The notes: generated from the letters alone by a model not told the origin. Counted from the stretch's first letter, positions 33,374 to 42,467 are shown. The stretch: 64,000 bases of DNA from UBA947 sp031550975 (GCA_031550975.1 JAVBOC010000016.1:1-64000); one strand, 5' to 3'. Made by a program: numbers and translations.

Positions 33374-35074
33374 TTAACGATTAGGCTTGGGTTGACAACC
33401 CACATCCTGTTTGTCAACTTTGCCGTCGAAGTTATTATCGATGCCGTCCGAGCAGGAGCCGATTGAATAAATACTTTCTGCGCGCGGGTTGGTTTTTAGA
33501 TAGCGCTCGGGAATCTTTGCCCAAAGGTATTCAAAATAACCTCTGTAGTGGCGTGCAAGCCTGCTGTCTTCAAGGATTACCACATTCTCATCGTTTTTGT
33601 TTTCGCCGCTTTTGGAGAAATTCATTGACCCGATAATCAAATATTTGTCGTCAATAATTATTGTTTTAGAGTGCATTTTCCCGGCGTAGTTTTCGGTCTT
33701 AACAGGAATTCCCGCAGCGCGCAGTTTAGAAATTTGTGAGCCTTTGCCAGTCGGATTGGTCGCATCAATAATGATTTTAACATTCACCCCGCGGTTCTTC
33801 GCAGAAATCAATGCCTGTGCCATATCCGCGTGAGTGATGATAAACGCCGGGAGGTAAATATAAGATTTTGCAACATTTATGCGCGGGATGACTTGATTGT
33901 AAATGATTTTATCCTGCGGCGAGAAATATGCCTGAATTGTGCCAGAACTAGAATCGCCTCGTGACTTTCGGGTGTGGAATTTGCCGCTATACATTTGCTC
34001 AAACTCATTAGTGAACTGCTGTGCGATTTGGGAGGAATTAATTATTAACAAATTGTTTGCGTTAAACCCCGAAAACCCTGTGCGGCTGAAGTTCATAGAA
34101 CCGGTAATAACTTTTTGATTGTCAATTACCATAAATTTGTTATGCATCAAAATAGCGGTTTCGGTTTTACTGCCGGAGCGGTCGCTTACTGAATCGGGGA
34201 TTAATGCGGCGAGCTTAGCGGTGTCATTGTAATATTCCGTCCCGCCTGCCCCTTCGTCATAAACCAACCGGACTTTGACTCCGCGAGTCATTGCATTTTT
34301 AATGGCGTTTGTAAGTGCCGGAACTTCATCCCAGCCAAATAGCACCATATCAATTGAAGAATTTGCGCTGTTGATTTGCCCTAAAACTTCTCTGCAAACC
34401 GTCGTATCGCAGCGGTTGTGCGGTTTCAACACAAGCGTAAAATCTGTCAAAATCAATTTCACATTGTTGCTCGAAATCATTAACGGATATGTACTCTCTC
34501 TCTTAATATCCTCGTGTTTACCGTGCTTACCCCTGTGGCAGAACTTGCACGGTATCGCGTCTTGCGGGAGTTGACTGTTTCTGATGACTGCAGTGTCGCG
34601 AGCGACTTGACCGTATTTGCAATCAAGTGTGTGGTATTTGTTGCTGTTGTGGTTTAAGAGCACAAGATTGAGTTTCTGCGCTTCTTTTAGGCGGCTGTTA
34701 AAATTCTGTTTCTTGACAAGTTCTGCGTAATTCTGCCCGTTCACAAAAACATTTGCAAATCTGCAATCGGCGCTCTTTTTATCAGTAAATTTAAGCTTAA
34801 TCTTTTTCTGGTCGAGAGTTTTCTCGGCAAAATCCATCGCAAGATAATTTAGCGAAATCACATCTTTGGCGCTCAAGTCTTTGGCAGAAAACGCTTCCGC
34901 ATCGGGAATGCAAATTCTCTCATCATTATCAGCTATTTTGTTGTTGTTAAAATCAACCTGAATTATAGCCGGCTCAACGACTTTCAGCACGGCGCGCTCG
35001 GATTTTCTGTAAACCTCAAAGCCGACAAAGAGCAAAAATAGTAGAATTATTAATACAAATGATAATTTTTTCAA
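33374..35074 (-). CDS. Exported composite nuclease: SNase-like, Cys-motif and phospholipase D domains
   Basis: 566 residues. Residues 1-21 form a signal anchor. About 30-145 resembles a staphylococcal-nuclease fold (VFVNGQNYAELV), with a Ca-binding-like DFNNNKIADNDE insert. 'KYHTLDCKYG' to 'IPCKFCHRG' near 155-190 is a YHxxxC..PCxxC motif seen in secreted nucleases. Two PLD motifs follow: HNKFMVID with GSMNFS near 335, and MHSKTIIID with GSMNFS near 490. The C-terminal 'CSDGIDNNFDGKVD' is a second Ca-loop-like segment. Likely a cell-surface or periplasmic nuclease/phosphodiesterase; the substrate (DNA or lipid) is unproven. Confidence 0.87.
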   Translation of the reverse strand: MKKLSFVLIILLFLLFVGFEVYRKSERAVLKVVEPAIIQVDFNNNKIADNDERICIPDAEAFSAKDLSAKDVISLNYLAMDFAEKTLDQKKIKLKFTDKKSADCRFANVFVNGQNYAELVKKQNFNSRLKEAQKLNLVLLNHNSNKYHTLDCKYGQVARDTAVIRNSQLPQDAIPCKFCHRGKHGKHEDIKRESTYPLMISSNNVKLILTDFTLVLKPHNRCDTTVCREVLGQINSANSSIDMVLFGWDEVPALTNAIKNAMTRGVKVRLVYDEGAGGTEYYNDTAKLAALIPDSVSDRSGSKTETAILMHNKFMVIDNQKVITGSMNFSRTGFSGFNANNLLIINSSQIAQQFTNEFEQMYSGKFHTRKSRGDSSSGTIQAYFSPQDKIIYNQVIPRINVAKSYIYLPAFIITHADMAQALISAKNRGVNVKIIIDATNPTGKGSQISKLRAAGIPVKTENYAGKMHSKTIIIDDKYLIIGSMNFSKSGENKNDENVVILEDSRLARHYRGYFEYLWAKIPERYLKTNPRAESIYSIGSCSDGIDNNFDGKVDKQDVGCQPKPNR

Positions 35075-35083
35075 TATAGTCCT

Positions 35084-35100
35084 TCAAGTCCGGAATGACA
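35084..35100. repeat. Half copy of the TGTCATnC palindromic repeat
   Basis: TCAAGTCCGGAATGACA equals the right end of the element at 60691-60780; the left half is absent. Confidence 0.6.
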
Positions 35101-35106
35101 GAATTG

Positions 35107-35937
35107 TTAATTGTTTTGCGCCAATTGTTTATAGTTGGTTATTTCATACCCCAATCGTTTGATTGCATATTCAAGGTCTTTGCTTTGTGAGAGCCCAAAT
35201 TCAGCCCGATGTGTGTCATTCAGGTCATAGTCGCGCGGATGAATAAGTGCTTCAACGATTCCGTCACTCTCAATTGCGTTAAGTCCGTATTCCACTGTAA
35301 TCGCATCCATCATGCCTGTGTAGCCCACGCCTATGATATGGTCGTTAGTGCGCAGTCCAAACTCCTCCACAACAGGTTTGTTCACGGTTGTGAAGTAATT
35401 TAAAAGGGCAACCTTAATAAGGTTTACAGGATATTTGAAATTGAGATTTTTTTGCAAAAACGGTACAAAATAAGGTTCTTCGTATTGAGTGCGAATAAAC
35501 GGAATTTCGTATTCTTTAGCAAGTTTCGCCGCGATTCTAAAATACCCCGGTATCGCGTGAACATGGACATGTGAGTCAATGTGGTCAATGCTGGTATATT
35601 TGCGCACCGCTTCAATCTGCGCGCGGAATTCTCTTTCAACAAACGCTAAATATGTTTCGTTTACTTCGGCAGAATTCATTAACAGCTTTAAAAACCCTTT
35701 ATCAAAAGGTTTGCCGGTAGTGAGGGCATTGCCTTCAATTATATTTAAATGAACTCCGATTCCTAAATTCGGACATTCAGGAAGAATTTCGTTGACGGCT
35801 GATAAGAATTCCGCACCGTTTGCCATCAGGCTCGCACTGCGCAAAAAGCCGTGGTTGTAGCCGTTCAAGACAGCTTTATTTGCCGGTTTACTGTAACCAA
35901 AGTCGTCTGCATTAAGTATAAATTTTTTGTTACTCAT
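35107..35937 (-). CDS. YdjC/ChbG-family carbohydrate deacetylase
   Basis: 276 residues. NADDFG at 9-14 and HIDSHVHVH near 118-126 supply the metal-binding and catalytic residues of the YdjC fold; 'GIGVHLNI' near 58 and 'EALIHPRDY' near 229 also fit. These enzymes deacetylate N-acetylated oligosaccharides or related glycolipids, and hopanoid-linked HpnK is a relative. It is divergent from a glycosyltransferase gene, and the pair may act in envelope glycan or glycolipid synthesis (inference). Confidence 0.9.
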   Translation of the reverse strand: MSNKKFILNADDFGYSKPANKAVLNGYNHGFLRSASLMANGAEFLSAVNEILPECPNLGIGVHLNIIEGNALTTGKPFDKGFLKLLMNSAEVNETYLAFVEREFRAQIEAVRKYTSIDHIDSHVHVHAIPGYFRIAAKLAKEYEIPFIRTQYEEPYFVPFLQKNLNFKYPVNLIKVALLNYFTTVNKPVVEEFGLRTNDHIIGVGYTGMMDAITVEYGLNAIESDGIVEALIHPRDYDLNDTHRAEFGLSQSKDLEYAIKRLGYEITNYKQLAQNN

Positions 35938-36001
35938 TCAAGAAAAATCCTTGCTATCTTCCTAGAATTAGTATAATATAAAAACATAGGAAAGAGAAAC
36001 T

Positions 36002-36955
36002 GTGAAAAAACCCGTACTTGCAATCGTAATACCGTGTTTTAATGAGGAGTTGTGTATAAAAGACACCGCTCAAGCCTTGCTGAATTTGCTGGGCGAATTG
36101 GTTTGCAAAGAAAAAATTGATAAAAAAAGTTATCTTTATTTTGTTGATGACGGTTCGAGCGACAGCACTTGGGAGTTGATTGAAGAACTGCACAATGGAA
36201 ACAAACTCGTAAAAGGCTTAAGATTTATAAGAAATTTCGGCAACCAAAAAGCGCTGATTGCGGGGTTAGAAGGGGTTCGTGAAATCGGATGTGATTGCGC
36301 TGTTTCAATTGATGCGGACTTGCAGCAAGATGAACATGCGATAGAAAAATTTATTGACGAATACCAAAAAGGCGCTGATGTTGTTGCCGGAATTCGTAAC
36401 GGCCGCAAAACAGACAGTTTCTTGAAAAAATGGACAGCGTTGTTGTTTTATAAAACAATGTATTTACTTGGCGCAAAAATCCCTGTTAACCACTCGGATT
36501 ATAGATTAGTCAGCAAGCGCACACTTGATATTATGGGACAATATCCTGAAAAATATTTATTCTTACGCGGATTTTTTAACGAAGTCGGCTTGAAAACAGC
36601 TTATGTGAAATTCGACGTCAAACCACGCGCACAGGGTGAATCCAAGTTCAACTATCTGACTCTAACAGGTTTAGCGCTCAACGGTATAACCTCATTTAGC
36701 ATAGTCCCGCTTAGAATTATTGCGGTTCTCGGGTTTTTGATGGCGCTATTTGGCTTCGGCATTGGGGTTTGGTCTTTGTGGGAAAAATTTGTTTGGAGCA
36801 ACTCGCCTAACGGGATTACCACAGCGATTATTTTATCGAGCTTCTTTGGCGGGATACAGCTTTTTTGCCTGGGGATAATCGGCGAATATGTCGGACAAGT
36901 TTACCGTGAAGTCAAAGGCCGTCCGCGTTATATTAAAGACGTAGAACTGAAATAA
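36002..36955 (+). CDS. Family 2 glycosyltransferase, DPM1/GtrB-like with two C-terminal TM helices
   Basis: 317 residues from a GTG start with AGGAAAG upstream. GT2 fold: 'VIPCFNEE' at 8-15, 'VDDGSSDST' near 50-58, 'DADLQQD' near 105. Then 'HSDYRLVSKRTLD' and two membrane helices (about 233-255 and 272-297). Such enzymes move a sugar from a nucleotide donor to undecaprenyl phosphate at the inner membrane. Donor sugar unknown. Divergent from the YdjC gene. Confidence 0.92.
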   Translation: MKKPVLAIVIPCFNEELCIKDTAQALLNLLGELVCKEKIDKKSYLYFVDDGSSDSTWELIEELHNGNKLVKGLRFIRNFGNQKALIAGLEGVREIGCDCAVSIDADLQQDEHAIEKFIDEYQKGADVVAGIRNGRKTDSFLKKWTALLFYKTMYLLGAKIPVNHSDYRLVSKRTLDIMGQYPEKYLFLRGFFNEVGLKTAYVKFDVKPRAQGESKFNYLTLTGLALNGITSFSIVPLRIIAVLGFLMALFGFGIGVWSLWEKFVWSNSPNGITTAIILSSFFGGIQLFCLGIIGEYVGQVYREVKGRPRYIKDVELK

Positions 36956-36977
36956 AACTTTTATAGTGGTGTGACTT

Positions 36978-37010
36978 ATTCACTATTCACCACTCACGAT
37001 TCACTAATAA
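36978..37010. repeat. Degenerate TTCACTATTCAC-type short repeat
   Basis: TATTCACTATTCACCACTCACGATTCAC is made of shifted copies of a 7-8 bp unit; similar text lies at 11324-11400. Non-coding. Confidence 0.5.
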
Positions 37011-37013
37011 AAA

Positions 37014-37269
37014 GCCGTGCCACTGTCTATCGAATTTGGTAAACACCACCTACGGTAACAGTTTCTATTTTTGAGAGATACCACACCCGTAAGGGTTGTC
37101 TTAGTGCTGCTATGTTTCCATCCTGACACGGTTCGACAGCTTACGCCGCAATATTCTCAAACGTCAACAAAACTATTGCTTTCAACAATGTTTGCCAAAC
37201 CCTCACAACAGGCTCTGCACCCCGCATAAGCTTCGGGTCAAGAGATTGCAAATCCCCGTGGAGCACGGC
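37014..37269 (-). ncRNA. ffs: Signal recognition particle RNA, large bacterial type
   Basis: 256 nt. The ends GCCGTGC and GCACGGC pair, and the 3' end runs into TTTTTATT. The S-domain signature GTCAGG...GGAAAC...AGCAGC lies at about 37101-37125 (read on the minus strand), the Ffh-binding symmetric loop capped by a GGAA-type tetraloop. The length, near 260-270 nt, implies the large form with an Alu domain, as in cyanobacteria and Bacillus, rather than the 4.5S form. It pairs with Ffh to target nascent membrane proteins. Confidence 0.9.
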
Positions 37270-37275
37270 TTATTT

Positions 37276-37304
37276 AGCTTACACCAAAAAGTTGCGATTG
37301 TAAA
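37276..37304 (-). promoter_or_regulatory. Probable promoter of SRP RNA
   Basis: TTTACA (37299-37304), 17-bp spacer, TAAGCT (37276-37281) on the minus strand, 7 bases before the RNA 5' end. Confidence 0.55.
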
Positions 37305-37320
37305 TGCTAACCCCTAAACT

Positions 37321-37356
37321 AGCCGGTTGGATAATGAAAATATCCGTAAACTGGCT
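37321..37356 (+). other. Stem-loop upstream of superoxide reductase
   Basis: AGCCGGTT and GGATA pair with TATCC and AACTGGCT around ATGAAAA, followed by TTATTTT. It lies 34 bases before the dfx start codon; it may be a leader structure or a terminator insulating the SRP gene promoter. Confidence 0.5.
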
Positions 37357-37389
37357 TATTTTAATTGAACAATAAGAAAGGATAGTTTT

Positions 37390-37788
37390 ATGACGAAGAA
37401 ATTTGAAATGTATAGATGCGAAACTTGTGGGAACATTGTACAGGTAATTATTGAAGGCGAAGGTGTTCTTGTTTGCTGTGATGCAAATATGACATTGCTT
37501 GCGCCGCATACGTTAGAAGATGAAATGATGAATGAAAAACACGTTCCTGTGTTTTCAGTAACTGAAGAAAACGGAACCGAGATAAAAGTCGGCTCAGTTG
37601 AACACCCGATGCTTCCTGAACACTACATTATGTTTATAGAAGCAATTGCGCCGGATAAAAGCTGGTTTAAATTAAAGTATTTAAAACCGGGCGATAAGCC
37701 TATGTTAGCTATGAAACACAAATTGGATAATTTGAGTGCAAAAGCGTACTGCAATCTTCATGGGCTGTGGACTTCTAACAAGGGTTAA
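37390..37788 (+). CDS. dfx: Desulfoferrodoxin (2Fe superoxide reductase)
   Basis: 132 residues. N-terminal desulforedoxin-type centre I (CETCGN at 10-15 and VCC near 28-30), then the SOR domain with centre II ligands EKHVP near 50, VEHPMLPEHY near 75 and CNLHG near 118. It reduces superoxide to hydrogen peroxide without making oxygen, suiting an anaerobe. AAGGA precedes the ATG. Ferritin follows after 52 bases, forming an oxidative-stress/iron unit. Confidence 0.95.
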   Translation: MTKKFEMYRCETCGNIVQVIIEGEGVLVCCDANMTLLAPHTLEDEMMNEKHVPVFSVTEENGTEIKVGSVEHPMLPEHYIMFIEAIAPDKSWFKLKYLKPGDKPMLAMKHKLDNLSAKAYCNLHGLWTSNKG

Positions 37789-37840
37789 ATATATGTTTTC
37801 CCTAGAACGTGACAAATTACATAAATGAAATGGAGGCATA

Positions 37841-38347
37841 ATGCTTAGTGAACGTATAGAAAACATCTTAAATGAACAAATTAATAAAGAATTTTATTCA
37901 GCTTACCTGTATCTTGCTATGTCCGGCTTTTTTGATGAAGCTGGTCTGCATGGTATGGCGCACTGGACAAAAGTACAGGCAAGAGAGGAAGTTGACCATG
38001 GGATGATAATTTTTGACCATATCATTGAACGTAATGGTGAGGTTAAATTGGCGCAGATCAACGCTCCCGATCTGAAGTTCAGCAGTCCGTTGGAGGCTTT
38101 CACAGCTGTTTATGAACACGAAAAAACTGTTACGGCAAGCATAGATGCAATCGCTTCCAAAACTGAAAATGATTGCGATTTCGCGACAAGAAACTTCATT
38201 AATTGGTATGTGAAAGAGCAGATTGAAGAAGAAGCTCAAACCTTTGAAATTGTCAGCAAATTAAAGAACTTTGCTGACAGCAAATGTGCTCTTTATCATA
38301 TTGACTCTGAATTAGGCAAAAGAGAATACGCACCGCCTAGATTTTAG
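37841..38347 (+). CDS. ftnA: Non-heme ferritin
   Basis: 168 residues, four-helix ferritin. Ferroxidase residues are visible: E17 (NKEFYSAYLYL), the E/H pair in 'QAREEVDHG' near 47-55 and the late Q/E in 'VKEQIEEEAQTF' near 126. It stores iron as ferric mineral, using peroxide or oxygen. It probably shares a transcript with superoxide reductase, which makes the peroxide. GGAGG precedes the ATG. Confidence 0.95.
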   Translation: MLSERIENILNEQINKEFYSAYLYLAMSGFFDEAGLHGMAHWTKVQAREEVDHGMIIFDHIIERNGEVKLAQINAPDLKFSSPLEAFTAVYEHEKTVTASIDAIASKTENDCDFATRNFINWYVKEQIEEEAQTFEIVSKLKNFADSKCALYHIDSELGKREYAPPRF

Positions 38348-38361
38348 GGGTAAAAAGTTTT

Positions 38362-38447
38362 CCGTCATTCCGAGCGCTAGCGAAGAATCTTAAAGCTAAC
38401 GAGCAGTGTCGCTACTTTATGATGTTTCGCTTTGCTCAACATGACGG
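38362..38447. repeat. Palindromic repeat, CCGTCAT-ended copy
   Basis: CCGTCATTCCGAGCG at one end and CAACATGACGG at the other are inverted, with AGCGAAGAATC inside. It lies in the gap between ferritin and the kinase gene. Confidence 0.65.
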
Positions 38448-38523
38448 CTAAAATTCTAATCTTCCAAGCTTAACATCTGCTTAATAATTTGCCACAACAA
38501 CGAAAACAACCTATTATGTTAAT

Positions 38524-40095
38524 ATGGATATTGGTAAAATAGTTGTTGTTGACGATGAGAGTATTGTAACTTCGGCCTTTAAGACGCTTTTTAAGGTTGA
38601 GGGCTATTGTGATGTGCATCTGTTTAACAAACCGACAGAAGCGCTTGAATTTATGAAGTTAGAGACTCCTGACCTGATCATTTCAGATTTCTTGATGCCT
38701 GATATGAACGGTCTGCAATTCTTGACGGCAGCTAAAAAGCTTCATCCTGAAACAAGTATGATTTTGCTCACAGGCTATGCAGACAAAGAGAACGCAATAA
38801 AGGCTATCAACGAAGTCGGGCTTTATAAATACATTGAAAAGCCGTGGGACAACGATGACTTGCTGATGAATATCCGTAATGGCATCGAAAGAAGCCATCT
38901 GCTTGGCGATTTACGCCAAAAAATCAACGAACTTGAAGCCGCAAAAAAACAGTTAGAAGAATACTCCAACAACCTTGAAAAGCTTGTTGCTGAACGAACT
39001 TCAGACTTAACAACCGCGAATGAAAAACTAAGCGGAATTGTCAATTACAGTGCCGACGGGATAATTATTATAGACAAAGACGGCAAAATCGAGAGTGCAA
39101 ATCCGGCATGTGAGCATCTGACCGGGCTTTGTGCGAGCGCGCTTGTTAAGAAGAAATTCCAAGAGATTGCATATTCTCACGATAAAAATTTTAACGATGC
39201 ATCAGACAACGATTGCGGCGGAATTTTTGGCTTGAGTGCCGATAAATTAGAAGTCTTATTGCGCGATTGTTATATTGTAAACGGCTTGAGCGACAAGCAC
39301 ACTCCTGTAGAAGTCAGCTTTGCCTCAATCTCGGATGCGCAGCGTTATGTAGGGGTGATTCGTGATGTGAGCGTTCAAAAAGAAGCTGAAAAACTTCGCG
39401 ATGACTTTGTTGCGACTCTTACACATGACTTGCGGACTCCGCTTTTAGCGGCAATTCAAACGCTCAAATTCTTCCTTGACGGTGCAGTCGGAAAACTTGA
39501 CGAAAAGCAATCAGTCCTTTTGTCAACAATGCTGCATAGCAACGAGGATTTGCTCGGGCTGGTTAATGCACTGCTTGAAGTTTACCGGTTTGAGAGCGGG
39601 AAATTAGAGTTATGCAAGACAAATTTCCCGGTAAAGGATTTGATTTTACAGTGTCATCAGGAATTGGAGCCGCTTGCGCTGAAAAAACAACAAAATTTTG
39701 AACTGAAATTTGAAGCTGACGATGATATCCATATAAACGCTGACCGCGGCGAATTGAAGCGCGTAATTACCAACCTGTGCGGGAATGCGGTAAATTACAC
39801 AAATGTTGGCGGTAAGATTATAATGTTGGTGAAGGTTCAAAACGGGGATTTGATTTTCTCTGTGGCTGATAATGGAAATGGGATTCCGAAAGAAGATTTG
39901 CCGAATTTATTTATGCGATTCTCTCAGGGAACGACCCGCAAACGTTCGACAGGAACAGGCTTGGGCTTATATCTGTCAAGGCAAATTATTGAAGCTCACA
40001 ACGGGAAAATTTGGGTGGAAAGTAAGTTAGATAAGGGAAGTGAATTTTCCTTCTTGTTAACAAATGTTGTAAAGGAAAAGGCTTATGGCAACTAG
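38524..40095 (+). CDS. Hybrid response regulator-histidine kinase (REC-PAS-HisKA-HATPase)
   Basis: 523 residues, no membrane segment. REC domain 5-120 with phosphoacceptor D55 (ISDFLMPD) and K106; coiled linker 125-165; PAS 168-285; HisKA with H301 (TLTHDLRTP); HATPase_c with 'GTGLGLYLSRQIIEAHNG' near 481. It is a cytosolic relay protein that both receives and donates phosphate. It overlaps the next response regulator gene by 11 bases, which is its likely partner. No clear Shine-Dalgarno before the ATG. Confidence 0.93.
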   Translation: MDIGKIVVVDDESIVTSAFKTLFKVEGYCDVHLFNKPTEALEFMKLETPDLIISDFLMPDMNGLQFLTAAKKLHPETSMILLTGYADKENAIKAINEVGLYKYIEKPWDNDDLLMNIRNGIERSHLLGDLRQKINELEAAKKQLEEYSNNLEKLVAERTSDLTTANEKLSGIVNYSADGIIIIDKDGKIESANPACEHLTGLCASALVKKKFQEIAYSHDKNFNDASDNDCGGIFGLSADKLEVLLRDCYIVNGLSDKHTPVEVSFASISDAQRYVGVIRDVSVQKEAEKLRDDFVATLTHDLRTPLLAAIQTLKFFLDGAVGKLDEKQSVLLSTMLHSNEDLLGLVNALLEVYRFESGKLELCKTNFPVKDLILQCHQELEPLALKKQQNFELKFEADDDIHINADRGELKRVITNLCGNAVNYTNVGGKIIMLVKVQNGDLIFSVADNGNGIPKEDLPNLFMRFSQGTTRKRSTGTGLGLYLSRQIIEAHNGKIWVESKLDKGSEFSFLLTNVVKEKAYGN

Positions 40096-40753
40096 AATAA
40101 TGATTGTAGAAGACCACGATATGGCAAGGATGGGGCTGTCGGTGATTTTGGGCAATAACCCGAATATCGAAATTGCAGCGATGTCAGCCGATGGTCAAGA
40201 CGGGGTGGATAAGGCGCTTGAATTACGTCCGGATGTTGTTTTGATGGACATCGGACTTCCGACGATTGACGGGATAGAGGCGACAAAAAAGATTAAAGCG
40301 GTTAACCCTGATATTAAAGTTTTGATGTACACTTCGCGTGAAGGGGAAGATGATATTTTTGATTCGTTCTCAGCAGGTGCGGACGGCTATATTACAAAAG
40401 GTGCGACGTCGGAACAGACAGTTTCAGCGGTTCTTGCGGTGAGCGAAGGCGCCGGCTGGCTTGATCCTGCGATTGCCAAAATTGTTTTGACAAATATTCG
40501 CCGCAGCAACCATGGAACTGAAAAGCGCGGTGAAATTGACTTTAAAAAAGGCAAAAATTTATATGGGTTAACAGAACGCGAGATGGAAGTGTTGTCGCTG
40601 ATTGTTGACGGGCTTACTAATCCACAGATTTCTGAGCAGCTTGTCATTACGATTTCTACTACCAAAACCCATGTTCACAGCATTTTACAAAAATTATATG
40701 TAAGCACACGTTCAAAAGCTATTTCAATGGCGATGAAAGAGGGGTTAGTGTGA
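40085..40753 (+). CDS. NarL/LuxR-family response regulator
   Basis: 222 residues. REC domain 1-120 (acidic ED at 9-10, phosphoacceptor D55 in VVLMDIGLP, late K in YITKG) and a C-terminal LuxR-type HTH about 155-215 (LTEREMEVLSLIVDGLTN, then 'TISTTKTHVHSILQKL'). A DNA-binding transcription regulator. Translationally coupled at both ends: 11-base overlap with the kinase and GTGA overlap with the next gene. Confidence 0.94.
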   Translation: MATRIMIVEDHDMARMGLSVILGNNPNIEIAAMSADGQDGVDKALELRPDVVLMDIGLPTIDGIEATKKIKAVNPDIKVLMYTSREGEDDIFDSFSAGADGYITKGATSEQTVSAVLAVSEGAGWLDPAIAKIVLTNIRRSNHGTEKRGEIDFKKGKNLYGLTEREMEVLSLIVDGLTNPQISEQLVITISTTKTHVHSILQKLYVSTRSKAISMAMKEGLV

Positions 40754-42219
40754 TTCCTGCGCTGGCTGCGATTGTTGCTGCACTTTGCGGATGGATTCAG
40801 TGGGGCGATAACATTCACGCCCCGGCTTTTACTACTGATGCGACAAAAAAGGAAGCTCAGTATAACAACCATGTTGCAAAACAAGAAGAAAAGAAAAAGT
40901 ACGAAAAGAAAGTGCTTGAGATTAATCCTACAGGCTACATGACGGTGGAAGATTATGAGGCAAAATCCGCTGCAAAAGACAAAGTGTCAGAAAAAGTTGG
41001 CGTTCCAAGGATAGATTTGCCGTCAAATATGGAATATGTGCCGCAGCCTGATTATAAAATTGTGCGTTACAACAATCCGCCGGGAAGCCCTGAGATCTCT
41101 CTGAGCACTACTTTTTATAAGAATCGACAGTTGAATGCACAAGGGATTGTTTCGCCGGATTATTCAATGATGGTTTATCCAGCGGTCTATTATTATCCGC
41201 TCAGTGCATCTGTTTCGTGCGATTTATTTGTAATCCCGCTAGATCAAAACGAAACAAACCTAAACAAAATAAGAACCGCAAACATTATAAACAAAGACCC
41301 GAACGCGATTTTGTCAACAGACAAATCTCAAGATAATGCTTATACATTCAGAACGCTGACTCCGATTGACTTTTCACCTGATAGTAAAAGGCTGCTGGTA
41401 AAAGAAAAAGTCGGCAATAATAAAGACGGAATCTGGCAGACAACACCGATTGTCTATGATTTTGAAACTCGAACCTCTTACAGATTAATTGAAGTGCGCG
41501 ATGCGATAATTTATCACTGGAAAGAAAACACCGGACTTGATTTAGACGACAAGCGCTGGGATGTTTACCCGCTTGGGTTTGATATGAGCAACCCTGACAG
41601 AATCATTGTTAATGCATACGCCTACACCGGTAAAAACCCTATTAACCTTGGCGTCTGGAGTGTGGACACTAAGGGTGAACGTTCAAAATTGGTCTCTTTG
41701 CAGTTGGCTGATGTGCCTGTTAGCGTTAATGGTTTAAAACTTGAAAAAGACGGGGTTATTCCGCCGACAATTGTGGAAGCCGAGCAAAAACAACTGGAAC
41801 GAATAGACAAATATAACGCTAAGCAAAAAGAAAAAGAGTATAAAGGTAAAGTCAAAGAGCTTAAACAAGAGTACAAAGACACAATAAAAGACATGGATGC
41901 AAATTTAAACCGCGACATGAAGTATTACGATGCGCGTCAGAAAATTATGGGTTCAACTGAAGGTAATGATGTTGAGCAAAAATATATTGAAGTCAAAGAA
42001 AAAATTGATGCCCAACTACAGAAACAACAAGAGCAGCAAGAGCTTCGCGAGCAAAAATTAAACGATAAAAAAGAAAAAGTCGAAGAGAAAAAACTTCAAT
42101 TAAAAGAAAAACTGCAATTAAAAACGCAAGAAGAACTTGATAGAGAGCTTGAGCAGATTCGCAGCCTCCCGTTACCGACCCCGATTAAAGTCGACGAGAG
42201 CCTGTTCCTTGAGCAATAA
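40750..42219 (+). CDS. Unknown exported beta-rich/coiled-coil protein in a two-component operon
   Basis: 489 residues from a GTG whose bases overlap the regulator stop (GTGA). A short hydrophobic N-terminus (IPALAAIVAALCGW) could be a signal peptide or anchor. Residues about 80-340 are beta-rich with propeller-like blades (SPDSKRLLVKEK; 'VWSVDTKGERSKL'), and about 345-475 form a long Lys/Glu/Gln coiled coil. No catalytic motif. As third gene of the operon it may be the sensed factor or main output of the signalling pair, which is inference. The 3' end overlaps the GIY-YIG gene by 48 bases. Confidence 0.78.
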   Translation: MIPALAAIVAALCGWIQWGDNIHAPAFTTDATKKEAQYNNHVAKQEEKKKYEKKVLEINPTGYMTVEDYEAKSAAKDKVSEKVGVPRIDLPSNMEYVPQPDYKIVRYNNPPGSPEISLSTTFYKNRQLNAQGIVSPDYSMMVYPAVYYYPLSASVSCDLFVIPLDQNETNLNKIRTANIINKDPNAILSTDKSQDNAYTFRTLTPIDFSPDSKRLLVKEKVGNNKDGIWQTTPIVYDFETRTSYRLIEVRDAIIYHWKENTGLDLDDKRWDVYPLGFDMSNPDRIIVNAYAYTGKNPINLGVWSVDTKGERSKLVSLQLADVPVSVNGLKLEKDGVIPPTIVEAEQKQLERIDKYNAKQKEKEYKGKVKELKQEYKDTIKDMDANLNRDMKYYDARQKIMGSTEGNDVEQKYIEVKEKIDAQLQKQQEQQELREQKLNDKKEKVEEKKLQLKEKLQLKTQEELDRELEQIRSLPLPTPIKVDESLFLEQ

Positions 42220-42450
42220 GAGTTTGTCTGCCCGTGATAGTTTCTTAATCCGTACCTCCTCTTTTTGGGCGTCTGATTTTGTGTCAAATTCGGCGCAGTA
42301 GACTATCTTGACCGGTTTGTTTGCCCGCGTGTATTTTGCTCCTTTGCCTTCAACATGCGCCTGAAAACGTTTTTCAACATCGTCAGTGTAGCCGCAATAC
42401 AAGGTGTCGCGTTCTGTTAATAATATATAAACATAAAATTTCTTTTCCAC
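42172..42450 (-). CDS. GIY-YIG nuclease-domain protein (UPF0213/YhbQ type)
   Basis: 92 residues. 'FYVYILLTERDTLYCGYTDD' carries the GIY-YIG pair as VYI and CGY; the Arg in 'KRFQAH' and Glu late in the domain complete the active site. Single-domain members such as YhbQ are small putative DNA nucleases of unclear cell role. Terminated convergently, overlapping the preceding gene by 48 bases. Confidence 0.88.
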   Translation of the reverse strand: MEKKFYVYILLTERDTLYCGYTDDVEKRFQAHVEGKGAKYTRANKPVKIVYCAEFDTKSDAQKEEVRIKKLSRADKLLLLKEQALVDFNRGR

Positions 42451-42467
42451 ACTCTAATTAAGGCATT

